DNA from: an uncultured Elusimicrobia bacterium
GTDB taxonomy: Bacteria; Elusimicrobiota; Elusimicrobia; Elusimicrobiales; Elusimicrobiaceae
Direction of reading: 5' to 3'
NCBI GenBank assembly: GCA_945483375.1
Contig: CALYRQ010000005.1
Location: 1 to 13,641, forward strand
Length of the DNA stretch: 13,641 bases
The notes under the pieces are model-generated. The model worked only from the letters and a program-made list of their open reading frames with translations. It made no database searches and was not told the origin of the DNA. Positions within the stretch are counted from its first letter, which is position 1. Every line of letters begins with the position of its first letter. Below are positions 1 through 7,313 of the stretch, in pieces. Position numbers and translations under genes: made by a program.

Positions 1-65
1 GGTACACTGAGTGGCAAAGGAACGCGAATTTAGCCAAATGTGGAAAATGGTTGCCCGGACAAGCA

Positions 66-99
66 ACAACGGATAAGAAATCTCTTTCTTATCCGTTGT
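66..99. terminator. Perfect 15-bp hairpin downstream of the efflux operon
   Basis: Arms at 66-80 and 85-99 are perfectly complementary around a 4-nt loop (81-84). The hairpin begins 27 nt past the stop codon of the outer-membrane factor gene, where the efflux operon transcript (minus strand) should end. Neither side has a T-tract, so this is not a canonical rho-independent terminator; it could be a 3'-end stabiliser or a terminator of weaker type. The rest of positions 1-126 carries no gene I can support: all three plus-strand frames are closed or have no start. Confidence 0.45.
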
Positions 100-126
100 G
101 CGTAAAACGTCAGTTAACATCAGTTG

Positions 127-1563
127 TTATTTTTTCAACTCGGCTTGTTGTTTTTTGACAAGCCCTTCATACGGCCCAAACCCTTCTTTCACATTCCAGC
201 CGCCGCCCAACGCTTTGGACAAATTGACGATGGCGGCCAGTTCGTCGTTACGGGCGGAAGCCAGATTCATTTCGGCAGAAAGCAAATTCTCCTCTACGTC
301 CAACAAGTCCGTCACGCCGATAAGCCCGGCGTCTTCCTGCTTTTTGGTCAAGTCGTAGCTTCTCTGCATGGCGGCCGTCTGCTGTTTGTACGAGTCGTAA
401 ATTTCGCGGTTCAAACGGTTGGCGGCCAACGCGTCATACGCTTCTTTAAACGCGCCCTGTACCGTTTTTTCGTACGTGGCAAGCATTTCGGCATATTCGG
501 CTTCGGCCTTTTCATTTTGCGCGCGGATTTTGCCGCCTTCAAAAATCGGAGCCAATACCTGCCCGCCAAGCGCCCACACGCCGGAAGCGCCTTGGAACAA
601 ACTGTCGAGCGCGCCGCTGGCGTATCCGGCCGAGGCCGTCAACGGAATGGACGGGAAATACGAAGCACGCGCCACGCCGATATTGGCGTTGGCGGCGATT
701 AATTGCCCTTCGGCGGAGCGCACATCGGGACGGCGGGCGAGCAAATCGGACGGCAGGTTTTCCGGCACATCCGGGATGAGCGTCAGTTCGTTAATCGTTT
801 TACCGCGGGTGATGTTACTCTCCACGATTTCACGCGGAGAACGCCCCACTAATACGGATAAAGCCGTTTCGGTTTGCGTAATTTTCAGTTGCAACTGGCG
901 TTCCTGCGCCTGTACGCTGGCCATATTGGCTTCCACACGTTTCAAATCCACTTCCGTGCTGTAACCGTTTCTATAGCGGCTTTCGTAAATGCGGACGTTT
1001 TCCTGGCGGGCTTTTAACGTGCGCTGTGCGATTAACAGCTGTTCATCCAGCATTCGGAGCGCAAAGTAGTTATTGGCCACATCGGCGGTCAAGGTAAGAC
1101 GAATGGTGTCGCGAGAGGCTTCGCTCGCCAGCAGTCGGGCGCGGGCGGCTTCGCTCAAACGGCGGTATTTGCCCCACAAATCCAGTTCGTACGAAGCCGA
1201 CAGCCCCGCCGTGCTTTGCGTTTGGCCGGAACCTTTGTCATTCCCGGCGCGGCCCGATTCCGCGGCGGCCGACAGACTGGGCATTTGGTCCGCGACGGCA
1301 ATCCCCACGGCGGCGCGAGCCTGGTCCACACGCGCGACGGCGGCCTGCAAATCTTTATTATAAGCAAGAGCGTCCGATTCCAGCTGATTTAACACTGGGT
1401 CGTCAAACACTTCCCACCATTTGGCGTTCGTAAAAACGCTGAAATTATCGGCCGCTTCGCCGGTCGGAAGTTCCAGCTCCGGCTGTTTGTAATTGGGCCC
1501 CAACATACATCCGGCAAGCAACGTAAGGCACGCCGCCAGCGCGGTAAAACGGATTATTCTCAT
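127..1563 (-). CDS. Outer-membrane efflux lipoprotein (OMF, NodT/OprM/TolC family)
   Basis: The product (478 aa) is the outer-membrane channel of a tripartite RND efflux pump; trimers form a beta-barrel plus a periplasmic helical tunnel that receives substrate from the adaptor and pump. The start has a lipoprotein signal peptide with lipobox LAGC (lipidated Cys19), followed by the GPNYKQP segment typical of NodT-family factors. The two-repeat OMF layout is visible: LDLWGK near 127-132, the hallmark RRPDVRSAE at 277-285 with AANANIGVARASYFPSI after it, and the C-terminal LGGGW at 452-456 followed by a 22-residue Lys/Gln-rich tail. Length fits the family (about 450-500 aa). It is the last gene of the operon; its ATG overlaps the pump's TGA by 4 nt (ATGA), and an AGAGG Shine-Dalgarno lies 7 nt upstream (1571-1575), so translation is probably coupled. 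Substrates cannot be read from the sequence. Confidence 0.95.
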   Translation of the reverse strand: MRIIRFTALAACLTLLAGCMLGPNYKQPELELPTGEAADNFSVFTNAKWWEVFDDPVLNQLESDALAYNKDLQAAVARVDQARAAVGIAVADQMPSLSAAAESGRAGNDKGSGQTQSTAGLSASYELDLWGKYRRLSEAARARLLASEASRDTIRLTLTADVANNYFALRMLDEQLLIAQRTLKARQENVRIYESRYRNGYSTEVDLKRVEANMASVQAQERQLQLKITQTETALSVLVGRSPREIVESNITRGKTINELTLIPDVPENLPSDLLARRPDVRSAEGQLIAANANIGVARASYFPSIPLTASAGYASGALDSLFQGASGVWALGGQVLAPIFEGGKIRAQNEKAEAEYAEMLATYEKTVQGAFKEAYDALAANRLNREIYDSYKQQTAAMQRSYDLTKKQEDAGLIGVTDLLDVEENLLSAEMNLASARNDELAAIVNLSKALGGGWNVKEGFGPYEGLVKKQQAELKK

Positions 1564-4500
1564 AGTTGTTCCTCTTTATGTTCCAAGGATTCTCCCTGTG
1601 CGGGCGCTTTCTTTTTGCCGCTGAACCAGCAGAAGAAAAGCGGAATAAACAACGGCGCGATACACGTGGCTGCCAACATCCCAAACACCACGGCGGTACC
1701 GATGGCGTGGCGGCTGGCGGCGCCCGCGCCGGAACTAATGGCAAGCGGCACGCAGCCTAAAATAAACGCCAGGGACGTCATCACAATCGGGCGAAAACGC
1801 AGTTTGGCGGCCTGCACGGCAGCTTCGGCCGCGGACAGCCCCTGCTCCTTCAAAAGCACCGCAAATTCCACAATCAAAATGGCGTTTTTGGCGGCCAAGC
1901 CGACCAACGCCACCAGCGCGATTTGGAAATAAATATCATTGGATAAACCGCGCGCCCACGTACCCAAAAGCGCGCCGAAAATGGCAAACGGAACCGCCAG
2001 CAAAACGGCCACGGGCAAGCTCCATTTTTCATACTGCGCGGCCAAAATCAAGAATACCACAAGCATACCCAAGAGAAGCGCATTGGCGGACGAACTGCCG
2101 GCCAACTGCTCTTGATAGGTAGTACCCGTCCACGCCAGCGTAAAGTTGGAATCCAACACGGACTTGGCAGTTTCCTCCACGGCGCGGATAGCATCGCCGG
2201 AACTGTAGCCGGAAGCGGGGTTGGCGATAATCTTCGCCGCGGGGAATACGTTAAACCGTTCCACCATATCCGGCCCCAAGCTGGGCGTTAGCGTAACAAG
2301 CGTAGACAACGGCACCATCGAGCCTTTTGACGAGCGCACATACACACCGGAAATCTGGTCCGGCGTAGCGCGGTAACCGCCTTCGGCCTGCATCATTACT
2401 TTAAAACTGCGTCCGGAATAGGTAAAGTCGTTTACGTAGGTTACGCCGAACGTACCTTGCAGCGTGGAATATAATTCCGAAAGCGTTACTCCCATCGCTT
2501 GTGCTTTAATTTCGTCCACGGTCATCGTGTACTGCGGCACAGCCGAGGAAAAAGTGGTGCTGACGGAAGCAAGCTCCGGCCGTTTTTTGGCGGCTTCAAT
2601 AAACGATTGCACTTGTTTTTCCAATTCGTCGCTTCCACCGGAACCGCGGTTTTGAATGTATCCTTCCAAACCGCCCGTCGTACTCATACCCATAATAGGC
2701 GGCGGGTTAAACGGCATCACCACGGCGGCGGGAATTTTATATACGGATTCCCCGTAAATCTTTGCCACCATATCCGTGGCCGACATTCCTTTTGCCTTGC
2801 GTTCTTTCCACGGTTTCAGCGCAACGAACGCGGAAACACTGTTGCTTTTCTGCGTATTGCTCAGCAAATCAAATCCGGTAAACGTAAGTTCCTGCTCTAC
2901 GGCGGGCTGCGCCAAAATAATTTTTTCCAACTGCGCGCCCACTTCCGTACTGTTGGCAAGCGAAGCGGACGGATCAAGCTGCGCCGCAACCATTAACATT
3001 CCCTGATCCTCTTCCGGCAGTAAACTACTCGGAACGATTTTAAATAATCCCAGCGCGCCCGCAAAAATAAGCGCAATAATTACGGCCGATACGGGGACTC
3101 TCCGGATGAAAAACGACACCCAACCCGTATATTTACCCGTAAATTTTTCAAAGAATTGGTCGAACTGATAGAAAAACCCTTTGGTGGGGTGATCCTGCTT
3201 TTTAAGCAAGAGAGCGCACAACGCGGGCGTAAGAGTCAAAGCCACTAAGCCGGAAATAACCACGGACACCGCAATCGTAATGGCGAACTGCTGATACATC
3301 ACGCCCGTCAGCCCGCCCATAAATGCCACGGGAACGAACACGGAACAAAGCACAAGCACAATCGCCACCACGGGGCCGGACACTTCGTCCATTGCTTTAA
3401 TGGTGGCTTCTTTTACATCAAGCCCTTCTTCGTGCATAATGCGTTCCACGTTTTCAATAACCACGATGGCGTCGTCCACCACCATACCAATCGCCAATAC
3501 AAGCCCAAACAGCGTCAGCGTATTAATGGAAAAACCGAGTAACAACATCCCCGCGAAAGCACCGACGATAGATACCGGTACCGCCAAACAGGGAATTAGC
3601 GTGGCGCGCCAGTCTTTTAAGAACAGGTACACCACCAAAAACACCAAGATCATCGCTTCAATAAGCGTATGAATTACTTCTTCAATAGAAGCAGACACGA
3701 ACAGCGTGGTATCGTACGCTACGGTATAATCAATATCCAAATCCGCCGGAAAATTCTGCGACAGCGTTTTTAAATGCGCGGAAACGGCTTTGGCCGTCGC
3801 CACGGCGTTGGCCCCGGGGGACAAATATACTCCCACCGGAACAGCAGGTTTACCGTTATAACTGCCGTTAAATTCGTACGTCTGGCTGCCGAGTTCCACA
3901 CGTGCCACGTCCTTTAACAGCAGCGAAGTACCATCCGCATTGGCGCGAAGGATAATGTTCTCAAACTCTTCGGGTGTGGTCAAACGGCCCGGGGCGATAA
4001 TGGAATACGTACGGTCAACGCTCACGGGCAGCGGCGGTTGGCCGATTTTACCCGCCGCGCGTTGGGCGTTCTGCGCCTGCACGGCGGACACCAAATCGCT
4101 GACGGAGAGCCCGCGCTGGGACAACACGTCGGGCTTAATCCAGATACGAATGGAATAGTCGTTGGCGGACATAACGTGGGCGTCGCCCACGCCATCAATA
4201 CGTTTTAAATCGTCCACGATATTTAACAGCGCATAGTTGCCGATAGTCGTCGTGTCGGACTGTCCGCTTGGGGAATAGAATGCGATTAACTGTAAAATGG
4301 AAGAAGATTTTTTGTTGACCTCAATCCCGTACCGGCGCACGTCCTCGGGCAGCGTAGCCGTCGCGCCTTGCACGCGGTTATTGACGTTAATCATTGCTTC
4401 GTCCGGATCCGTTCCCACTTTAAAAGAAACGGTCAGTGTCATATCGCCGTTGGAGGAAGATGTGGAGTTCATATACAGCATATCCTCCACCCCGTTGACC

Positions 4501-4706
4501 TGCTGCTCTAAGGGAGCGGCCACCGTGTTGGCGATTACTTCGGGGCTGGCCCCCGGGTAACTGGCCGTTACCGCGATGGTGGGCGGCGTTAAATCCGGAT
4601 ACTGCTCAATAGGCAGCATTGTAATAGACACAATACCCGCCAGCAAAATTAAGAGCGAAATGACCGTGGAAAAAATCGGACGGTTAATAAAAAATTTTGA
4701 AAACAT
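1560..4706 (-). CDS. RND multidrug efflux pump, inner-membrane subunit (HAE1/AcrB family)
   Basis: The product (1048 aa, almost the same length as E. coli AcrB) is a proton-driven drug exporter of the hydrophobe/amphiphile RND family. It starts MFSKFFINRPIFSTVI, the standard N-terminal first membrane helix, followed by the LPIEQYPDLTPPTI strand of the porter domain. The proton-relay residues are present: Asp411-Asp412 in TM4 (AIGMVVDDAIVVIENVER) and Lys940 in TM10 (GLAAKNAILIVEF), matching AcrB Asp407/Asp408/Lys940; Arg972 matches AcrB Arg971. Two porter/docking halves and twelve membrane segments are recognisable. It is the second gene of the operon: its ATG is 3 nt after the adaptor stop, and a GGGG Shine-Dalgarno (4716-4719) lies inside the end of the adaptor gene. 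It appears intact. The family assignment is secure; the drug range is not inferable. Confidence 0.97.
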   Translation of the reverse strand: MFSKFFINRPIFSTVISLLILLAGIVSITMLPIEQYPDLTPPTIAVTASYPGASPEVIANTVAAPLEQQVNGVEDMLYMNSTSSSNGDMTLTVSFKVGTDPDEAMINVNNRVQGATATLPEDVRRYGIEVNKKSSSILQLIAFYSPSGQSDTTTIGNYALLNIVDDLKRIDGVGDAHVMSANDYSIRIWIKPDVLSQRGLSVSDLVSAVQAQNAQRAAGKIGQPPLPVSVDRTYSIIAPGRLTTPEEFENIILRANADGTSLLLKDVARVELGSQTYEFNGSYNGKPAVPVGVYLSPGANAVATAKAVSAHLKTLSQNFPADLDIDYTVAYDTTLFVSASIEEVIHTLIEAMILVFLVVYLFLKDWRATLIPCLAVPVSIVGAFAGMLLLGFSINTLTLFGLVLAIGMVVDDAIVVIENVERIMHEEGLDVKEATIKAMDEVSGPVVAIVLVLCSVFVPVAFMGGLTGVMYQQFAITIAVSVVISGLVALTLTPALCALLLKKQDHPTKGFFYQFDQFFEKFTGKYTGWVSFFIRRVPVSAVIIALIFAGALGLFKIVPSSLLPEEDQGMLMVAAQLDPSASLANSTEVGAQLEKIILAQPAVEQELTFTGFDLLSNTQKSNSVSAFVALKPWKERKAKGMSATDMVAKIYGESVYKIPAAVVMPFNPPPIMGMSTTGGLEGYIQNRGSGGSDELEKQVQSFIEAAKKRPELASVSTTFSSAVPQYTMTVDEIKAQAMGVTLSELYSTLQGTFGVTYVNDFTYSGRSFKVMMQAEGGYRATPDQISGVYVRSSKGSMVPLSTLVTLTPSLGPDMVERFNVFPAAKIIANPASGYSSGDAIRAVEETAKSVLDSNFTLAWTGTTYQEQLAGSSSANALLLGMLVVFLILAAQYEKWSLPVAVLLAVPFAIFGALLGTWARGLSNDIYFQIALVALVGLAAKNAILIVEFAVLLKEQGLSAAEAAVQAAKLRFRPIVMTSLAFILGCVPLAISSGAGAASRHAIGTAVVFGMLAATCIAPLFIPLFFCWFSGKKKAPAQGESLEHKEEQL

Positions 4707-4709
4707 AAC

Positions 4710-6122
4710 TTATTTCCCCGTTTCGACGGACGTATCAGCGGAAGATTTCGCGTTTGTTTGCGGTTTATTGCCGCCCTGCACCGTTTGCGGGTTGGAAGCG
4801 GCCGCCGCATCCGCTTGCGCCTCAGCAACAGCGGTTTGGGCGGGGTCGGACCCGGGGGGGACTAACGCATCCTCCAAACCCGCTCCTAAATCGCCGTCTT
4901 GCGCACCGGACGAATTTTGCGGTACTTTTACTTCAAACTCTTTAAGCTGCACCTGCACTTTTTGACCGGCGCGAATCTTAATCAAACCTTCGCTAATGAC
5001 GCGTTCACCCGCTTTTAGCCCGTCGGTAACGATGTACATATTATCTTGCAGTTCAGCCTGTACGGGACGGGCAGCCACCGTATCGTTGCTGTCCACCACA
5101 TAAGCCACCAAACCGTTTTGCGTATTTAACAACGCAGAAGACGGAACCAACAACGCATTTTTGTACACAGCGCCCACCAAGTGAATCCGCACAAACTGGC
5201 CGGGCATTAAAGCGCGGCTGTTTTTGGGATTGGCAAATTCCGCCTTCATTGCCAAACTGGAGGTTTGGGAGTTTTCCGTACTGTCAAAGAAAATAATTTT
5301 ACCGCGTTCGGGATACGTTTTGCCATTGGCAAGGACCGCCTCCACATAAACAGGCGCTTCCTGCGCACTGGCGGCGCGGTATTTTTCAGCCTTCAAAAAA
5401 TCCTGTTGGTCTTCTCCGCCGATTGTAATCTGACCGGACAAAAAGCCGCTGGCCAATTTTTCAAACTGACGGCTGGGCATTGAGAAATTGACGTACAGCG
5501 GATTGATTTGCACCATCGTCGTTAAAAGGCCGGACTCACCCGCTGGAGAAATCAAACTGCCCACGGACTGCGATTCTTTGCCCGCAATCCCCGAAATAGG
5601 CGCGGTAACTTTTGTATATCCCAAATTGATTTCCGCATTGCCTACCCCCGCCTTAGCCACTTGCACGTTGGCTTGGGCCGACTCATAGGCGGAGAGGGCG
5701 TTATCGTAATCCTGTTGGCTGACGGCGTTGTCGGCACGGAGACTCTTGATCCGTTGGTAGGTCCGTTGGGTGCGCTTTTCTTCCGCGATGGCCTGCGCCA
5801 ACGCGCCTTGCGCTTTTTCAAGTGCCACCTTATATTCTTTATCATTAATTTGAAAGAGCTGCGTGCCTTCGGTTACATATTCGCCTTCGTTATATAAACG
5901 GGCTTCTAAAATGCCCCCTACTTGCGCGCGGATTTGAATTTCCAAAGAGCCCGCCACCTGCGCGGGGTATTCAATGTTCCACGGCAAATCGCGTTGGATA
6001 ACCGTCACCGCGCTTACTGTGGGCGCGGGCATTGCCGCCTGCTCCGCTTTTTTACTGCAGGCCGCCAAAAAAAAACACAATCCGCACGCTAAAAAAGCGG
6101 CAGACGAAAATATACGCTTCAT
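4710..6122 (-). CDS. RND efflux periplasmic adaptor (membrane fusion lipoprotein, AcrA/MexA family)
   Basis: The product (470 aa) is the adaptor linking the RND pump to the outer-membrane channel. The start at 6122 is chosen because it follows AAGGGGG (6130-6136) by 7 nt and opens a lipoprotein signal with lipobox LAAC (Cys22). An open frame continues upstream to 6575 but has no signal and runs antisense through the next gene. Domain order: first lipoyl half about 60-97, alpha-hairpin coiled coil about 98-165, second lipoyl half about 166-187 (YTKVTAPISGIAG), beta-barrel and membrane-proximal domain to about 398. AcrA is about 397 aa; here residues 401-470 form an extra Ala/Gln/Ser/Asp-rich, probably disordered tail. 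Two homopolymers lie in the gene: T9 in the signal peptide (6067-6075) and C7 in the tail (4854-4860). It is the first gene of the operon. Confidence 0.95.
   Translation of the reverse strand: MKRIFSSAAFLACGLCFFLAACSKKAEQAAMPAPTVSAVTVIQRDLPWNIEYPAQVAGSLEIQIRAQVGGILEARLYNEGEYVTEGTQLFQINDKEYKVALEKAQGALAQAIAEEKRTQRTYQRIKSLRADNAVSQQDYDNALSAYESAQANVQVAKAGVGNAEINLGYTKVTAPISGIAGKESQSVGSLISPAGESGLLTTMVQINPLYVNFSMPSRQFEKLASGFLSGQITIGGEDQQDFLKAEKYRAASAQEAPVYVEAVLANGKTYPERGKIIFFDSTENSQTSSLAMKAEFANPKNSRALMPGQFVRIHLVGAVYKNALLVPSSALLNTQNGLVAYVVDSNDTVAARPVQAELQDNMYIVTDGLKAGERVISEGLIKIRAGQKVQVQLKEFEVKVPQNSSGAQDGDLGAGLEDALVPPGSDPAQTAVAEAQADAAAASNPQTVQGGNKPQTNAKSSADTSVETGK
4854..4860 (-). repeat. C7 homopolymer in the adaptor tail
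   Basis: Seven consecutive C on the coding strand encode the Val-Pro-Pro stretch near residues 421-423 of the adaptor. Slippage here would alter only the low-complexity tail or change where the protein ends, just before the pump gene start. Confidence 0.6.
6067..6075 (-). repeat. T9 homopolymer in the adaptor signal peptide
   Basis: Nine T on the coding strand encode the Phe17-Phe18 region of the lipoprotein signal, just before the lipobox. A one-base change would knock out the first gene of the efflux operon and might reduce expression of the downstream pump genes by polarity. Confidence 0.6.
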
Positions 6123-6160
6123 TACATATCCCCCTTGGGAAAAATAAACAACTTTCTCAA

Positions 6161-6188
6161 ATTGTATAAAATTTTCTATTTTACTCAA
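6161..6188 (-). promoter_or_regulatory. Sigma70-type promoter of the efflux operon
   Basis: On the minus strand TTGAGT (6183-6188) and TACAAT (6161-6166) are separated by 16 bp, matching the -35 and -10 consensus at 4/6 and 5/6. The predicted transcription start is near 6154, giving a leader of about 30 nt that contains the strong AAGGGGG Shine-Dalgarno at 6130-6136. Start site and strength are inferred. Confidence 0.65.
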
Positions 6189-6201
6189 CGCCTTTTTTAT
6201 G

Positions 6202-6216
6202 ATTAGGCAAACTAAT
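6202..6216. promoter_or_regulatory. Inverted repeat ATTAG-N5-CTAAT, candidate operator
   Basis: Two 5-bp arms (6202-6206 and 6212-6216) flank GCAAA, just upstream of the efflux operon -35 box and upstream of the dehydrogenase -10 box. Its place in the middle of a divergent control region fits a repressor or activator site. No regulator gene lies next to the operon in this window, so the protein that would bind is unknown. Arms this short can arise by chance. Confidence 0.35.
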
Positions 6217-6228
6217 ATAAAAAGACAT

Positions 6229-6246
6229 CGGGGCAAAATTGCCCCG
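6229..6246. promoter_or_regulatory. 8-bp-arm inverted repeat CGGGGCAA-N2-TTGCCCCG, candidate operator
   Basis: Perfect 8-bp arms with a 2-bp centre end 5 bp before the TATAAT box of the dehydrogenase promoter, where a -35 element and spacer would be; no good -35 hexamer is seen there. This position suits an operator that blocks or assists RNA polymerase. A hairpin terminator is less likely because no gene feeds into it from either side. Confidence 0.5.
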
Positions 6247-6251
6247 CACAC

Positions 6252-6257
6252 TATAAT
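6252..6257 (+). promoter_or_regulatory. -10 box of the dehydrogenase/cysteine synthase operon
   Basis: A perfect TATAAT lies 24 nt before the ATG at 6282, predicting a start near 6264 and a short leader containing AGGGGG (6271-6276) 5 nt from the ATG. The missing -35 match and the inverted repeat at 6229-6246 suggest regulated transcription. Confidence 0.65.
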
Positions 6258-6281
6258 ACATAGACTAAATAGGGGGTATTT

Positions 6282-7313
6282 ATGAAAATCGTATTTTTTG
6301 ACACGGACCGCATTACGCGGGATTATCTGCACGATAAAAAAATGTGCGACTGCGACGTAATCTACCTGGAAAACAGCATCGAAAACACCGCCCCGGAAAC
6401 CTACGAAAAAATTAAAGACGCGGAGGCGATTTCTGTCTTTGTGCACACCGCCGCCAGAATGAACGCCGCAACATTGGACAAATATCCCAAACTGCGCCTG
6501 ATTGCCACGCGCTCGACGGGTATCGACCATATTGACCTGGACTACTGCAAAAAACGCGGCATAGAAGTCGTCCACGTACCGAAATACGGCGAAGCCACCG
6601 TGGCGGAATATACGTTCGGGCTGCTCTTAAACCTGTCGCGCAAAATCATTGAAGCGCGCAACGACATGAAAAACGCGTCCGTCCATATCAACGACTACCT
6701 GGGGTTTGATTTGTACGACCACACCGTCGGCATCATCGGCACCGGGGCCATCGGCCGTCACGTGGCCAAACTGGCGCGCGGGTTCGGCATGCACGTGCTG
6801 GCGTACGACCTGTACCCAAACGAAGAATTCCAGCGCATTTACAACATTCATTACGTGTCTTTAGATGAACTGTATGCGAAATCGGACATTATCACCCTGC
6901 ACGCGCCATCCACCAAAGACAACCGCCATCTGCTTAACGACGCGGCATTTGCCAAAATGAAAGACGGCGTCATCATCATCAACACTGCCCGCGGCGACTT
7001 GATTGACACCGAAAGCCTGTATAAACACATCGTTACAGGCAAAGTGGCGGGGGCCGGGCTCGACGTACTGGAAAATGAAGATTTCCTGCTGCACGACGAC
7101 ATCATCATCAAAGACCAGGACATCGGTCTCGATTTCGCCATGAACACTATCGCCAACAGCAAGCTCTTACAGCACAAACGGGTGATTATCACGCCACACA
7201 TCGGGTTTAACTCTATTGACGCGGTGCACCGTATTTTGAATACTACTATTAAGAACATCGAAGCGTTCTTTGCGGGTAAAACGCAAAATTCGGTTTTGGG
7301 AGTTAAAAAATGA
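6282..7313 (+). CDS. D-isomer-specific 2-hydroxyacid dehydrogenase, probably fermentative D-lactate dehydrogenase
   Basis: The product (343 aa) is a cytosolic NAD-dependent enzyme that would reduce pyruvate (or a related 2-oxoacid) to the D-hydroxyacid, reoxidising NADH during fermentation. The Rossmann motif GTGAIG is at 153-158, with Asp176 at the end of the second strand (VLAYD), favouring NADH over NADPH. Catalytic residues of the family are present: Arg237 (NTARGDLID), Glu266 (DVLENED) and His306 (TPHIGFNS). The segment YGEATVAEYTFGLLL (102-116) and the long loop between Glu266 and His306 resemble D-lactate dehydrogenases; there is no ACT domain as in many SerA enzymes. A strong Shine-Dalgarno and a consensus -10 lie upstream. 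The TGA overlaps the ATG of the cysteine synthase gene (ATGA), so the two are cotranscribed and probably translationally coupled. Substrate specificity is inferred; phenylpyruvate or hydroxypyruvate remain possible. Confidence 0.87.
   Translation: MKIVFFDTDRITRDYLHDKKMCDCDVIYLENSIENTAPETYEKIKDAEAISVFVHTAARMNAATLDKYPKLRLIATRSTGIDHIDLDYCKKRGIEVVHVPKYGEATVAEYTFGLLLNLSRKIIEARNDMKNASVHINDYLGFDLYDHTVGIIGTGAIGRHVAKLARGFGMHVLAYDLYPNEEFQRIYNIHYVSLDELYAKSDIITLHAPSTKDNRHLLNDAAFAKMKDGVIIINTARGDLIDTESLYKHIVTGKVAGAGLDVLENEDFLLHDDIIIKDQDIGLDFAMNTIANSKLLQHKRVIITPHIGFNSIDAVHRILNTTIKNIEAFFAGKTQNSVLGVKK

Noticed and set aside
3..155. Possible C-terminus of a plus-strand gene entering from the left edge
   Set aside because: One frame is open to about 155 but overlaps the hairpin and the end of the outer-membrane factor gene and shows no recognisable motif.
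124..964. Plus-strand open frames of 192 and 181 codons over the outer-membrane factor gene
   Set aside because: They are antisense shadows of a secure gene; the products show no family motif and have no Shine-Dalgarno.
6229..6246. Inverted repeat as a transcription terminator
   Set aside because: No gene on either strand would end there, and it lies directly before a consensus -10 box, so an operator is more likely.
6123..6575. N-terminal extension of the adaptor frame to an ATG at 6575
   Set aside because: The extension has no signal or domain, runs antisense through the dehydrogenase gene and would bury a good promoter (6161-6188), Shine-Dalgarno and lipoprotein signal that all point to the start at 6122.
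6282..7313. Dehydrogenase as phosphoglycerate dehydrogenase (SerA) supplying serine to the neighbouring cysteine synthase
   Set aside because: It lacks an ACT or intervening regulatory domain, and its loop and motif details look like D-lactate dehydrogenase; the idea would suit the neighbour but the sequence does not favour it.
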